64,000 nucleotides of DNA from an uncultured Bacteroidales bacterium (GCA_900545245.1 UQYV01000002.1:62001-126000), one strand, 5' to 3'; positions 50,078 to 60,181 are shown, counted from the stretch's first letter. Notes: generated by a model not told the origin, from the letters alone. A program made the numbers and translations.

Positions 50078-50806
50078 TTACTGATTAAACTTCCGGCTAC
50101 TTTCCGCGAGTGCAGTAAGTTTCTTGAGCGTCTTTGACGTGAGGACTTTACGGGTGTCCTGGTCAATTATTGCTTTTACTCTATGGCAATCAGATCCGAA
50201 CATCGCATACATGCCGTTTTCCAACAACCATTCAGACTTACCCTTCGCAGTCTTTCCATAATAGCCTGTCAACGAGGCAAGGTTCATCTGCAGCAGGACG
50301 CCCCGAGAAACGATGGATTTGTAGTCGTCCTTCCCTAAGTAGCGGTAGCGCTCTGGATGCGCGAGTATCGGTGTCAGGCCGGCCATCTGTATGAGTGAGA
50401 TGGTCGCGTCCAGATTGTATGGAGGATTGTTCAGAGACGTCTCCACAAGGACACGGTCAGCTCCGTGCAGAAGCAAATCCCTGGCCCGTAGCCTTTCCAT
50501 GAATAAGTTGTCTATCATGTATTCAGCGGCAAGGTGCAGCCTTATGCTCCCTTGATAGAGTTTCTGAAGCTGAGAGAAACGCTCCTTGAGCTTTTCCGTC
50601 GTGTTCGGAACATCTTCCATCACGTGCGGTGTGCACCAGACATCAGTGACACCGAGAGACTCCTCGTATGCGAGCATCTCAAGCGAATCGGTGCGGTGCT
50701 TGGAACCGTCGTCCACGCCAAACAGTATGTGCGAATGCGCATCGACGGAGCCTGAAAGTACTCCAGACTCCGCCAATGTGAATTTAGTTCTCAAAAAGTC
50801 AAACAT
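50078..50806 (-). CDS. PHP-type protein-tyrosine phosphatase CpsB/CapC-like
   Basis: The 242-residue protein has the PHP metal-site motifs: SVDAHSHILFGVDDGS, DVWCTPHVMEDVP, AAEYMIDN, ILAHPERYRYL and MFGSDCHR. CpsB phosphatases remove phosphate from the tyrosine tail of the Wzc kinase. The partner Wzc gene is 9 bases upstream, ending in a Tyr-rich tail, so the assignment is well supported by context. Confidence 0.92.
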   Translation of the reverse strand: MFDFLRTKFTLAESGVLSGSVDAHSHILFGVDDGSKHRTDSLEMLAYEESLGVTDVWCTPHVMEDVPNTTEKLKERFSQLQKLYQGSIRLHLAAEYMIDNLFMERLRARDLLLHGADRVLVETSLNNPPYNLDATISLIQMAGLTPILAHPERYRYLGKDDYKSIVSRGVLLQMNLASLTGYYGKTAKGKSEWLLENGMYAMFGSDCHRVKAIIDQDTRKVLTSKTLKKLTALAESSRKFNQ

Positions 50807-50815
50807 GGCTACCCA

Positions 50816-53257
50816 TTATTCGATTTCCTTCGAGTCGTCGGAATCATTTCCATAACCATATCCGTAGCCATAACCATAGCCATATCCGTAGCCGTAACCG
50901 TTTCCTGACTTTGCGTATGGCTTGTATTCCATCTGCACTCCATTAAGAACGATGCACATGTGTTTGTACTTGTTCTGTTCATAGAGCTCATTAATCTTCG
51001 GCATCAGACGCTTGTCGAACAAACCGGCCCTTGCAACGAAGAGCGTCATGTCAACATACTGTGTCACGATTGCGGAATCGGCAACAATTTCGATAGGAGG
51101 ACAGTCGATGAAAACATAGTCATATTTTTCCTTCAGTTCGTCCACCATCTTCGGGAACACATCGGAAAGCAGAAGTTCCGTAGGGTTAGGAGGAAGGACG
51201 CCGACAGGAAGACAATCGAGGTTATTCGCAACGTTCACTGTGACTGAAGAAAGGTCGTGGATGTCTCCGTTAAGGTAGGAAGAAACTCCCTGCACAGCAT
51301 TAACATTCAGTGCCTTACTCAATGAAGCCTTGCGGAGGTCGAGGTCAACGAGCACAACCCGTGCCGGCTTGATTGACATTGCAGCCGCGATGTTCATTAT
51401 GTTGTAGGTCTTTCCGGCATTAGGGTTGAACGATGTGAGCATAATCACATGCGATCCTTTCTTTCCGAGCATGAGATCGAGATTCGTGCGAAGCACGCGG
51501 TAGGCCTCGTTCATCATGTTTCTCTTGCCGGCCTTAACCACAATCCTGCATCCGTCTTCATCGGCCGCCTTTTTCTTTCCGAACCGGCGGATAAAGCTGA
51601 ACTTGCCTCTCTTGAGGACAGCGTGAGGAATCTCAGCAAGGAACGGAACCTTGAGCGAAGCAAGATCCTGACGTGTTTTGACGGTAGTGTCGAGCACTAT
51701 CCTGAGGAAGAAACAGGCGAAAGGAATCGCGCAGCCCATAATCAGTGCAAGAAGTAGAATCATTGCCTTTCTCGGAGCGACAGGGTTCGGAGAGCCGTTA
51801 GGGCGCATGATCACTCTGGTGTTGCCGACATTGACAAGAGCCGTAATCTCATTCTCCTCCCTTTTCTGGAGAAGGAAGATGTAGAGAGATTCCTTCACTT
51901 TCTGCTGACGGGTCATCGAAAGGAGTTCATATTCCTGCCCGGAACTTGAAGATATGCGCTTGAGAACCTGATCCTCCTGCTGCTTGAGGCCGTCAGCCTG
52001 AAGGTTGAGCGTTGCCACGAGGTTGTCGATGGAACGGAGAATTGCGTTGCGCATCGAAGCGATGGAAACATTAAGGTCAGCTACCATTGGGTTTTCGCTT
52101 CCGGCAGACTTGTAGCGGTCGCGCTGAAGGATGAGCTTGTTGTACTCGCCTATCTGCGACTCTACGCTCGTGCTTGCAATTCCGGAATTTGACGGAATGA
52201 GGTTTGTGACGTGTGCAGGGTCATTGAGATAGTCCTTGATGAATGTCGCTATTGAAAGCTGGTTGTTAACCTCAAAAAGCTTTTCTGCGTATGTCGAAGA
52301 CTCCTCAAGATACTGCTGGGCAACTGCCTTGAGATCAGTGAGATTGTTGCTTGCCTTGTAGGCCTTGAGATCGCCTTCAATGCCGCCGAGCTCATTCTCG
52401 ATGATTCCGAGGCGTTCCGTTATGAAAGTGCTGGTGTTTCTCGCCGCACGGTTCTTGTCGTAGAGCCAGACTTCATTGTAGACATCTATCAGGCTATTGA
52501 GAATATTCTCTGCCCTTGAAGGGAACTTGTCCTTGTAGTTGAGCACGAGAACCGTGGATTCCTTGCTTGAAATGTTGGCGGAAAGGTTAGCGCAATATGC
52601 TTTTGCACGAGCCATCGGGTTTGCCCATGATATGAGGATGTCGTTCTTCCACTTGTCGAAGCTGAGTGTAGGATGAAGGGTTATTGTTCCGACAGGGGTA
52701 GAGAGCGTGTCCCCGACATTTCCCTGCACCTTTTCCTTGATTTTGTCCCGTCCGATACGGAAATCGCTCAGAACGAATGTGCTGTCCCCTTCCTTTCTTA
52801 CATTGAACGAAAAGCCCTTGGTCGGATTATTCCCTCCGAGTTTCAGTTCAAGCGGAGTGTTTCGGTAGAGTTCGACGTTACGCATGAACTGCTTCTCCAC
52901 ATACACTGTCTGGAGGGCGTTTCTTTCGACTACAATCTCCATGAGGTCAGGAGATGTGAATGCCTCCATCTCGTTTTCTACAGCAACGGTGTTGCGAAGA
53001 CGCATTCCACCGCCTGTGAATGACGAAAGGTTACGTACCGCCGCGTCCTGCGCACTCTCGTCGACGATGAGCTTGGCACTGCGGCTGAATGTCGAAGGCG
53101 TTCTATAGAGATATATTCCCGCGCAGAACACGCAAACTATGATTCCTGCCACGAACCACCACTTGTTGCCCCAAATGATGTTCCAGATGTCAACCAAAGA
53201 AAGCGCGTTCTGGGTTGAGTCTGCTCCGTTCTGCTGCTGATTGTTAAGTTCTTCCAT
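50816..53257 (-). CDS. wzc: Wzc-type polysaccharide co-polymerase and tyrosine autokinase
   Basis: The 813-residue protein has an N-terminal Wzz domain between two membrane helices (about 30-50 and 500-520), a coiled-coil periplasmic part, and a BY-kinase domain. The Walker A is SFNPNAGKT, Walker A' VVLVDLDLRK, Walker B YVFIDCPP. The C-terminus holds eight Gly-Tyr repeats (787-802), the autophosphorylation cluster, in a Gly-Tyr array rather than the usual mixed tail. It controls polysaccharide chain length and export with Wza and CpsB. Confidence 0.93.
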   Translation of the reverse strand: MEELNNQQQNGADSTQNALSLVDIWNIIWGNKWWFVAGIIVCVFCAGIYLYRTPSTFSRSAKLIVDESAQDAAVRNLSSFTGGGMRLRNTVAVENEMEAFTSPDLMEIVVERNALQTVYVEKQFMRNVELYRNTPLELKLGGNNPTKGFSFNVRKEGDSTFVLSDFRIGRDKIKEKVQGNVGDTLSTPVGTITLHPTLSFDKWKNDILISWANPMARAKAYCANLSANISSKESTVLVLNYKDKFPSRAENILNSLIDVYNEVWLYDKNRAARNTSTFITERLGIIENELGGIEGDLKAYKASNNLTDLKAVAQQYLEESSTYAEKLFEVNNQLSIATFIKDYLNDPAHVTNLIPSNSGIASTSVESQIGEYNKLILQRDRYKSAGSENPMVADLNVSIASMRNAILRSIDNLVATLNLQADGLKQQEDQVLKRISSSSGQEYELLSMTRQQKVKESLYIFLLQKREENEITALVNVGNTRVIMRPNGSPNPVAPRKAMILLLALIMGCAIPFACFFLRIVLDTTVKTRQDLASLKVPFLAEIPHAVLKRGKFSFIRRFGKKKAADEDGCRIVVKAGKRNMMNEAYRVLRTNLDLMLGKKGSHVIMLTSFNPNAGKTYNIMNIAAAMSIKPARVVLVDLDLRKASLSKALNVNAVQGVSSYLNGDIHDLSSVTVNVANNLDCLPVGVLPPNPTELLLSDVFPKMVDELKEKYDYVFIDCPPIEIVADSAIVTQYVDMTLFVARAGLFDKRLMPKINELYEQNKYKHMCIVLNGVQMEYKPYAKSGNGYGYGYGYGYGYGYGYGNDSDDSKEIE
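50852..50899 (-). repeat. 8 x 6-base tandem repeat encoding Gly-Tyr in Wzc
   Basis: Eight GGn-TAy hexamers in a row encode (GY)8 at residues 787-802. The third bases vary, so it is an older repeat under coding selection; slippage by whole hexamers would change the number of tail tyrosines without a frameshift. Confidence 0.85.
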
Positions 53258-53294
53258 ATATACTTACTAATGTATCAGATATTTTTTCCTTAGA

Positions 53295-54125
53295 TTATTT
53301 TCTTAGAACCAATGTCGTCACGAGAGTGGCGAGGGACACGAGAAGTGAGCCTGAAGATATGGCTATACTTGTGATTCTCAATCCCTTGTCGTCCATTGTA
53401 GACTGACGCTGCTTGATCTTGGACGGCTCCACGTAAACGATGTCGTTCTGCTGAAGATAATATGCGGGACTGTTGAACAGGTCAGTGCTCGTGAGGTCAA
53501 CTTCATAGATGACCCGCTTGCCGTTCTGTTCGCGGATGACGGACACGTTCTCACGCTTTCCGAAAATGGTCAAATCACGAGCGAGACTCAAGGCCTGAAG
53601 AATGGTGACCTTATCGCCCTCAATGGTGTAGGTGCCCGGGGAAGAGACCTCGCCAAGCACGGAAACCTTGAAGTTCGTGAACTCGACAGTCACCACGGCG
53701 TCGTCAAGATATTTTCTGTCAAGCAGTTCCTTCTTTATCGTGTCGGCACATTCCCACCTCGTCTTGCCGGCAACCTTAATCTTGCCGAGCACAGGGAAGT
53801 CGATGAAGCCGTCATTGTCGACGGAATAGCACATGATTCGCTGTGAACTTCCGCTGGAGACCATCTCTGACCCCGCGTTGTAGGAGACAATCGGGAGGTT
53901 GAACATAGGTGTAAGTTCCGGTGTCCGCGAACTGACCACAATGGAAAGCATGTCCTTCGGCTGAATCACAATGCCCGCATGCCTGTCTATGGCCTCCGGA
54001 TTGTTTATCACCTTGTCCTGAAAATATGGTATGTTCTTGTAAGAGCCGCATGAAACGGCAACAAACGAAAGCCCCAGAAGAAGCGTCAGCGAGGCTGTCC
54101 TGAATGAAAAGTTCTTCAGATTCAT
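53295..54125 (-). CDS. wza: Polysaccharide export outer-membrane lipoprotein (Wza-like)
   Basis: The 276-residue protein has a lipoprotein signal ending VAVSC (Cys26) and the poly-export domain: IQPKDMLSIVVSSRTPELTPMFN, DNDGFIDFPVLGKIKVAG, then a SLBB-type domain VSVLGEVSSPGTYTIEGDKVTILQAL. It ends with a hydrophobic segment. It should form the outer-membrane capsule channel. It is the first gene of the operon and 37 bases ahead of wzc. Shorter than E. coli Wza (379), as in other Bacteroidota. Confidence 0.92.
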   Translation of the reverse strand: MNLKNFSFRTASLTLLLGLSFVAVSCGSYKNIPYFQDKVINNPEAIDRHAGIVIQPKDMLSIVVSSRTPELTPMFNLPIVSYNAGSEMVSSGSSQRIMCYSVDNDGFIDFPVLGKIKVAGKTRWECADTIKKELLDRKYLDDAVVTVEFTNFKVSVLGEVSSPGTYTIEGDKVTILQALSLARDLTIFGKRENVSVIREQNGKRVIYEVDLTSTDLFNSPAYYLQQNDIVYVEPSKIKQRQSTMDDKGLRITSIAISSGSLLVSLATLVTTLVLRK

Positions 54126-54218
54126 TAACTCGGTTATTCTAAATACTACTGTTTAAACAAAAACTCTGCGTTCGCATCCTTCTGCGCAAGTGCATAGCCT
54201 AGAATCGCGAACAACGCG

Positions 54219-54250
54219 CAAAGTTAGTGATTAAAAACATACAATGCAAT
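54219..54250 (-). promoter_or_regulatory. Promoter of the capsule-export operon
   Basis: Minus strand ATTG (54247-54250), 20-base spacer, TAACTTTG (54219-54226), leaving a leader of about 87 bases before wza. I see no UpxY-type antiterminator gene and no invertible-promoter repeats near it. Confidence 0.7.
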
Positions 54251-55758
54251 CATTTGCCGTCCTTTAAAGGTTCAATTTTCAGTCCTTTTTCCTTTCCTCT
54301 TGCCTTTCTGTAAATCTTGTAGCCTGTTGCTGCCACGAGAATGGACATCAGCGGGGAGAGGAGGTTGAAAAAACAGTAGGGCAGGTAATCGAGCGTCGCG
54401 ACCTTCAGCACCGTGGCCTGGGTCATTCCGCAGGAGTTCCATGGAATGAGGACGGAGCAGACGGTGGCGGAGTCTTCGACCGAACGGCTGAGCAGACGTG
54501 GTTCCAGCCCTTTCTCCCTGTAGAGGTTCTTGTAGAGGCTGCCGGTAAGGATTATCGAGAGGTACTGGTCTCCTGTTATCATGTTGGCGAAGATTCCTGT
54601 TCCTATAGTGGACGCGACAATGCTGAGCGTGCGGTTTATTCCCTTCTGAAGCGCATTGGTGAGACTCTGAAGCATTCCGCTGCCAACTAGGACACCGCCG
54701 AAGGCCGATGCCGAGATGACGAGAAACACTGTCGGAAGCATTCCCGTGATGCCGTTTGTGGCGATGAGCCTGTCAAGAGCAGGGTTGCCGACGGATATTC
54801 CGGTAGAGCCGTATGTCGTGAGCATCAGTCCCTTGAATCCGTCCATAAAAGAGAGGTGGCGGTAGGCACTCAGAGGCTCTCCGGAGGCGATGTGCCAGAC
54901 AATGTGCGGCTGGAATATCAGTGCCGCTGCGGCAGCGAGGAGAATGGCGACGAACAGCGTCAGAATGGCCGGCATCTTCCTGACTATCAGCACTCCGGTG
55001 ATTACCGGGACAAGGAGAAGCCAGAGGTTTATGTTGAAGCAAGAGGCAAGGTCACCGGCAAACTCGGCAATTGTGCTCTGTGAGGAAGTTTCGTGCGTGA
55101 GACTGACGGCAAGAAATATTATGAGGGCGATGACGAATGAGGGAATCGTTGTCAGGAGCATGTAACGAATGTGGGTGAACAGCGGGGTTCCGGCCGCCGA
55201 GGATGCGAGAGTGGTGGTGTCGGAAAGCGGGGAAATCTTGTCTCCGAAATATGCTCCGGAAATGATTGCTCCGGCTGTCCAGCCTGCGGAGTAGCCATGC
55301 GCGGTGCCGATTCCGATGAGGGCGACACCGACCGTGGCTATTGTTGTCCAGGAACTTCCGGTCATGACGGATATGAGGGCACAGATGGCGCAGGTGGCGA
55401 AGAGGAATATCTTCGGGGTGATTATTTTCATTCCATAGTATATCATCATCGGGACGATTCCGCTGGCCATCCATGTCCCTGCTACGGCTCCGATGAGGAA
55501 GAGGATGAGTATGGCGGAACTGACAGAGCGGATGTTGTCCATGATTCCGTTCTCGAAGTCTTCCCACTTGACCTTGTAAAATATCATGGAAATGGCGACC
55601 ACGACACCGGAAGCAAGGAGGAGAGACACCTGACTGGCTCCGTCAAGGGCGTTTCCCCCGAAGATTTTGATTACTATCGAAAGGGTCGCGGCAAGAAAGG
55701 CAAAGGGTATCAGTGACACCCACACTGCGGGGATTTTACCCGGATTAACTAACTTCAT
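54250..55758 (-). CDS. NhaC-family Na+/H+ antiporter
   Basis: The 502-residue inner-membrane protein has about 12 helices and family segments GIVPMMIYYGMKII, MTGSSWTTIATVGVALIGIG, SGAYFGDKISPLSDTT and LIPWNSCGMTQATVL. NhaC-type proteins exchange Na+ for H+, or malate/lactate in MleN-like members. A frame reaches 55860, but that overlaps lpdA; ATG 55758 (MKLVNPGKIPAVWV) leaves a 22-base gap to lpdA and is preferred. It ends the glycine-cleavage transcript. Confidence 0.88.
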   Translation of the reverse strand: MKLVNPGKIPAVWVSLIPFAFLAATLSIVIKIFGGNALDGASQVSLLLASGVVVAISMIFYKVKWEDFENGIMDNIRSVSSAILILFLIGAVAGTWMASGIVPMMIYYGMKIITPKIFLFATCAICALISVMTGSSWTTIATVGVALIGIGTAHGYSAGWTAGAIISGAYFGDKISPLSDTTTLASSAAGTPLFTHIRYMLLTTIPSFVIALIIFLAVSLTHETSSQSTIAEFAGDLASCFNINLWLLLVPVITGVLIVRKMPAILTLFVAILLAAAAALIFQPHIVWHIASGEPLSAYRHLSFMDGFKGLMLTTYGSTGISVGNPALDRLIATNGITGMLPTVFLVISASAFGGVLVGSGMLQSLTNALQKGINRTLSIVASTIGTGIFANMITGDQYLSIILTGSLYKNLYREKGLEPRLLSRSVEDSATVCSVLIPWNSCGMTQATVLKVATLDYLPYCFFNLLSPLMSILVAATGYKIYRKARGKEKGLKIEPLKDGK

Positions 55759-55780
55759 AAGAACTTCCCGGAACTCTATT

Positions 55781-57229
55781 TCAATTATAGCAAGACTGTA
55801 TGATTTCAGACAAGGTCGGGTGCGGATGGATGATGTTGCCCATTTCGTGGATTGTGGCATTGAAGTTCATCAGTGCCGTTATTTCCGAAATCAGGTCGGA
55901 GGCGGAGGCGCCGAGGATGTGGCAGCCGAGAATCTGACCGTCACGCAGTCCTGTCTGGCCTGGAGCAGCGACAAGAATCTTGCAGTAGCCCTCCGTTGCC
56001 TCGGATGCGAGAGCCTTTCCATTGGCGCGGTAGAAAGACTTCAGAGCCTTGAAGGCTATACCCTTTTCCTTGCACGCTTCTTCTGTAAGTCCAACTGTGC
56101 CGACTTCAGGCGTGGTGAAAACCGCTGCCGGCATTATGTCGAGCCTAATCGGAGACTTGCCGATGTGAAGAACCTCGTCAGACTCGTTCGCGCTGTCAAG
56201 AATATGAGCGAGCGCAACCTTTCCCTGAAATATAGCGGCATGAGCGAGCATCATCTGCCCGTTGACGTCACCGATTGCATAAACGCCGGGGAGCGTCGTC
56301 TGCATGTGCTCATCCACAATGATTCCCTTGCGGCTGTGCTCTACACCATTGCAACCCGTGATAACACGAAGATCAGGAACACGTCCTACGGCCATCAGAA
56401 CCTTGTCTGAAACGACTGCGGAAACCTTTTCACCGCTGCGCATGGTGACAATCTGAACTGGGATTCCCTCTGACTCGGAACAAATCTTTGAGACATCCGA
56501 TGAACTTTCAACTGAGGCGGAAATTCCTGTCACCTCAGTTCCCGTGAGAATTGTGATGCCAGACTTTGACAGCGACTGCTTAAGGCGCTTGGCAAGGTCG
56601 GCGTCGAAATGAGGGAGAATGTTCTTACAATATTCAATCACAGTGACTTCCGAGCCGAGAGATGCAAAGACTGAGGCGAACTCCAGACCTATCACTCCCC
56701 CGCCGATAACGGTCAGGCGCTTCGGCACCTCCTTCAGACGTAGCATGTCCGAAGAAGACAGCACGCCCGGAGTCTGTGCAGCACCGGGAACATTGAGCCA
56801 TGCAGGATGTGAGCCTGTTGCAACGATGATGCGGTCGGCTGTAAATTCCTTATATTCAGAGAACTCAGGATCAAGATGTTCTACAGCTGCTGATTCAGCT
56901 TCCGTCGGCCAGACTCGGACAGTGTGCGCATCCACGAGGCGAGCAATGCCCCTCACGATGTCCACTCCATTCAGCAGAGTTTCCACTCCGGAGCGAAGCT
57001 GTGCCACGACTTCGTCTTTGCGTTCCACCATTAGGGCAAGAGTAGTAGCAGCATACTTATGAGCGTCGTGGCAAAAACACTTGGTCGGGATGCAGCCTTC
57101 GTTCAGACAGGTTCCGCCAAGCGGCCCGGCAGTGATGAGCGTCACATCAAGTCCTTTTTTCCGGGCAGCGACTGCGGTTTCGTAACCGCCGGGACCGGCC
57201 CCTATTATAATAATCTTAGAAAGGTTCAT
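55781..57229 (-). CDS. lpdA: Dihydrolipoyl dehydrogenase (glycine-cleavage L protein)
   Basis: The 482-residue flavoprotein has GAGPGGYETAVAA (FAD), the redox disulfide Cys41/Cys46 in GGTCLNEGCIPTK, the NAD site VIGGGVIGLEFAS, YAIGDVNGQMMLAHAA, and the C-terminal catalytic HPHPTLSEII. It reoxidises the dihydrolipoyl arm of GcvH with NAD+. It follows gcvPB by 60 bases, so it is dedicated to glycine cleavage here, though it could also serve other 2-oxoacid complexes. Confidence 0.95.
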   Translation of the reverse strand: MNLSKIIIIGAGPGGYETAVAARKKGLDVTLITAGPLGGTCLNEGCIPTKCFCHDAHKYAATTLALMVERKDEVVAQLRSGVETLLNGVDIVRGIARLVDAHTVRVWPTEAESAAVEHLDPEFSEYKEFTADRIIVATGSHPAWLNVPGAAQTPGVLSSSDMLRLKEVPKRLTVIGGGVIGLEFASVFASLGSEVTVIEYCKNILPHFDADLAKRLKQSLSKSGITILTGTEVTGISASVESSSDVSKICSESEGIPVQIVTMRSGEKVSAVVSDKVLMAVGRVPDLRVITGCNGVEHSRKGIIVDEHMQTTLPGVYAIGDVNGQMMLAHAAIFQGKVALAHILDSANESDEVLHIGKSPIRLDIMPAAVFTTPEVGTVGLTEEACKEKGIAFKALKSFYRANGKALASEATEGYCKILVAAPGQTGLRDGQILGCHILGASASDLISEITALMNFNATIHEMGNIIHPHPTLSEIIQSCYN

Positions 57230-57288
57230 TATTGATTCCTTAATTTTTGAATGACAAAAGAATCGTCATCGTTGCACTATGCTGACAA

Positions 57289-58767
57289 TCAGAAGCATAG
57301 CTTCGGATTGCGGGCGGCGGAAGTCTCGTCAAGACGGCGCACCGGAGTGGTGTGAGGAGCACTTTTGAGAGCCTCCGGGTCTGAGACGGCTTCCTCTGCA
57401 ATTCTGTGCATAATGTCAATGAAAGAGTCGAGGGTTTCCTTAGACTCGGTCTCCGTCGGTTCTATCATTATGGCCTGATGGAAAAGCAGAGGGAAATAGA
57501 TTGTCGGAGCGTGGAAACCATAGTCGAGCAGGCGCTTGGCAACATCCAGAGTCGTCACGCCCGTAGACTTATCCTTCAGTCCGTCAAACACAAACTCGTG
57601 CTTGCAGACTGACGAAATCGGTAGTTCGAAACTGTCCTTGAGCGATTCCTTTATATAGTTGGCGCTGAGCGTTGCAAGCGGTCCGACAGATTTCACATTC
57701 TCCTTCCCGAGCATCAGTATGTAGCACAGAGCCTTGAGCAGTACGCCGAAATTGCCCTGAAAACCGCTGACACGGCCAAGAGAATCCTCCTCTGGTCCAG
57801 TGTAGTCTGCAAATAATGCCTTCCCTAAATCGTCAGACTGCTTCCCACCAACATAGAAATCCGGCTGAGGCAGATGTTTCACAAGATGAGCGGCAACTCC
57901 GACCGGGCCTGCTCCGGGACCGCCGCCGCCATGAGGAGTGGAAAAAGACTTGTGGAGATTCAGGTGCATGATGTCAAATCCCATATCGCCGGGACGCACG
58001 ACACCGATGAGCGGGTTCATATTTGCCCCGTCGTAGTAGAGAAGTCCGCTACAGCCGTGCACAAGTGTCGCTATTTCTTTTATTTCAGTCTCGAAAAGCC
58101 CAAGCGTGTTCGGATTTGTCATCATTATGCCGGCAACAGTCTCGTCCAAAAGTGGCTTCAAGTCCTCCACGTCTATGCGTCCGTCAGGCTTTGACTTCAC
58201 GACAACGACATCAAGACCACAGACCGCAGCTGAAGCCGGATTTGTTCCATGGGCCGAGTCCGGCACAATCACCTTGCAGCGCCCGAAGTCTCCTCGAGAA
58301 ATGTGATACTGCCTCATAATCATAAGCCCTGTAAGCTCTCCATGAGCACCGGCAAACGGGTTGAGCGTGAATGCCGCCATTCCTGTAATCGAGGAAAGAG
58401 CCTTCGACAGGTCTGCATAGACTTTTCGGCAACCTGAGACGGTGGACATAGGCTGGAGCGGATGAATCCCCGCAAAGGCAGGCATAGAGGCAATCTCCTC
58501 ATTGATCTTCGGGTTATATTTCATCGTACAGCTGCCTAGCGGGTAAAACCCGGTGTCGACGCCGAAGTTCATCTGCGAGAGATTCGTGTAGTGACGCACG
58601 ACGTCAGGCTCGCTGACCTGCGGCAATTCGGCCGGCTCATCGCGAAGTAGCTCCACCGGCACCGAGTTCTCAAGACAGTACTTTGACGGATAGTCATTTA
58701 CAGGAAGCGTATATCCCTTGCGCCCGTTAGACGAAAGTTCAAATATAAGTTTGTCGTAATATTTCAT
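57289..58767 (-). CDS. gcvPB: Glycine dehydrogenase (decarboxylating) subunit 2
   Basis: The 492-residue protein is the PLP-carrying half of the P protein: FYPLGSCTMKYNPKI, VIVPDSAHGTNPASA, MMTNPNTLG, and the Schiff-base Lys273 in LNLHKSFSTPHGGGGPGAGP. With GcvPA it decarboxylates glycine and loads the aminomethyl group on GcvH lipoate. It lies 16 bases downstream of gcvPA. The two-gene form replaces the single GcvP of other bacteria. Confidence 0.95.
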   Translation of the reverse strand: MKYYDKLIFELSSNGRKGYTLPVNDYPSKYCLENSVPVELLRDEPAELPQVSEPDVVRHYTNLSQMNFGVDTGFYPLGSCTMKYNPKINEEIASMPAFAGIHPLQPMSTVSGCRKVYADLSKALSSITGMAAFTLNPFAGAHGELTGLMIMRQYHISRGDFGRCKVIVPDSAHGTNPASAAVCGLDVVVVKSKPDGRIDVEDLKPLLDETVAGIMMTNPNTLGLFETEIKEIATLVHGCSGLLYYDGANMNPLIGVVRPGDMGFDIMHLNLHKSFSTPHGGGGPGAGPVGVAAHLVKHLPQPDFYVGGKQSDDLGKALFADYTGPEEDSLGRVSGFQGNFGVLLKALCYILMLGKENVKSVGPLATLSANYIKESLKDSFELPISSVCKHEFVFDGLKDKSTGVTTLDVAKRLLDYGFHAPTIYFPLLFHQAIMIEPTETESKETLDSFIDIMHRIAEEAVSDPEALKSAPHTTPVRRLDETSAARNPKLCF

Positions 58768-58783
58768 ATATCTCGCTCTCCCC

Positions 58784-60136
58784 CTATTTTTTCAAAGATT
58801 TCACAACGTCAACGAGACTGTCGCACTCTTCTTTCGAATGCTTTTCCGTGACACAGAATGAGACGAAGCCTTCTTCCGTTGCGACGGCTCCAAAAAATCC
58901 GGCCTCAATAAGTGCCTGCTGCAAAAGTGCAATGTCAACAAGCGGTCTGAGGACAAATTCCTTCAGGAACGGGTGCTCCTGCGTGAACGGCTCGGCAAAA
59001 AGTCCTGTCTTCAAGAGTTCAGACCTGAGATAATGCGCCCCGCTGCAACTGAGCTCATTGACCCCGCGAAGTCCATCCTGGCCCATAAGCGACACATAAA
59101 CAGCCACATAGAGAGCCATTAGCGACTGGTTCGAGCAGATGTTCGACGTTGCCTTCTCGCGACGGATGTGCTGTTCGCGGGCCTGAAGGGTCAGCACGAA
59201 AGCACGCTTGCCGTCGACATCAGCCGTCTCTCCGACAAGGCGTCCCGGCAGCTTGCGCATAAATTCGTGGCGGCAGGCAAGGAATCCGACGTAAGGGCCT
59301 CCGAAAGAAAGGGGTATGCCAAGAGTCTGAGCGTCTCCGCAGGCGATGTCGGCGCCATTTTCTCCTGCTGTCCGGAGCACGGCCATCGCTGATGGGTCGC
59401 AGTACTCGACAAGCAGCGCACCAGCCTCATGCAAGGCTTCAGCATAGCCGGATAGGTCCTCTATGACTCCAAAGCGGTTGATTCCCGGAACAATAAGCCC
59501 GGCGACGTCGCCTGTGACGAGTTCCTTCTTGACCGCCTCGAAATCAGTCACGCCGTCCTTCGCAGGAATGAGAGTCAGCTGAACTCCATGAAATTTGGCG
59601 TAAGTCGTCACAACTGCCCTTACATTCGGAAGGAGCGTGCCGGAAATGAGGATGCGGGTCTTTTTCTTCGTGCAGGCAAGCGTCATGAACATAGCCTCGG
59701 CTGCAGCTGTCGCGCCATCGTACATTGAGGCGTTTGCCACGTCCATTCCAGTGAGACGACAGATAATGGTCTGCCATTCAAAGATATAGCGCAGTGTCCC
59801 TTGAGAGATTTCCGCCTGGTACGGCGTGTAGGCCGTGAGGAACTCGGAACGGGAAAGAATGTAGGGAACGACGGAAGGGCTGTAGTGATCGTACGCACCG
59901 CATCCGGCAAAGACTTTCAGAGGAACGTTCAGCGACGCAATGTTCTCGAAATACCTCCTCACCTCGATTTCCGACATGGCCGAAGGGAGGTCATATTCCC
60001 CCTTATAAATGAATTCAGACGGGACATCGGAGTACAAATCCTCAATCCCCCGCACTCCGATCCGGTCCAACATCTTGGCAATATCCCCCTCAGTATGAGG
60101 GAAATAAGCAAATGAATTAGTCTTCGTCATTATCAA
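58784..60136 (-). CDS. gcvPA: Glycine dehydrogenase (decarboxylating) subunit 1
   Basis: The 450-residue protein matches GcvPA: FAYFPHTEGDIAKMLDRIGV, FAGCGAYDHYSPSVVPYI, TAYTPYQAEISQGTLRYIFEWQT, CGDAQTLGIPLSFGGPYVGF and QAREQHIRREKATSNICSNQ. It is the PLP-fold partner without the lysine and forms the alpha2beta2 P protein with GcvPB. A second Met (MTKTNSFAYF) two codons in is an equally possible start. Confidence 0.95.
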   Translation of the reverse strand: MIMTKTNSFAYFPHTEGDIAKMLDRIGVRGIEDLYSDVPSEFIYKGEYDLPSAMSEIEVRRYFENIASLNVPLKVFAGCGAYDHYSPSVVPYILSRSEFLTAYTPYQAEISQGTLRYIFEWQTIICRLTGMDVANASMYDGATAAAEAMFMTLACTKKKTRILISGTLLPNVRAVVTTYAKFHGVQLTLIPAKDGVTDFEAVKKELVTGDVAGLIVPGINRFGVIEDLSGYAEALHEAGALLVEYCDPSAMAVLRTAGENGADIACGDAQTLGIPLSFGGPYVGFLACRHEFMRKLPGRLVGETADVDGKRAFVLTLQAREQHIRREKATSNICSNQSLMALYVAVYVSLMGQDGLRGVNELSCSGAHYLRSELLKTGLFAEPFTQEHPFLKEFVLRPLVDIALLQQALIEAGFFGAVATEEGFVSFCVTEKHSKEECDSLVDVVKSLKK

Positions 60137-60181
60137 AAAATTTGCTGATTGAGAACTCTGTGCAACGCAGTAATCCGCTTA

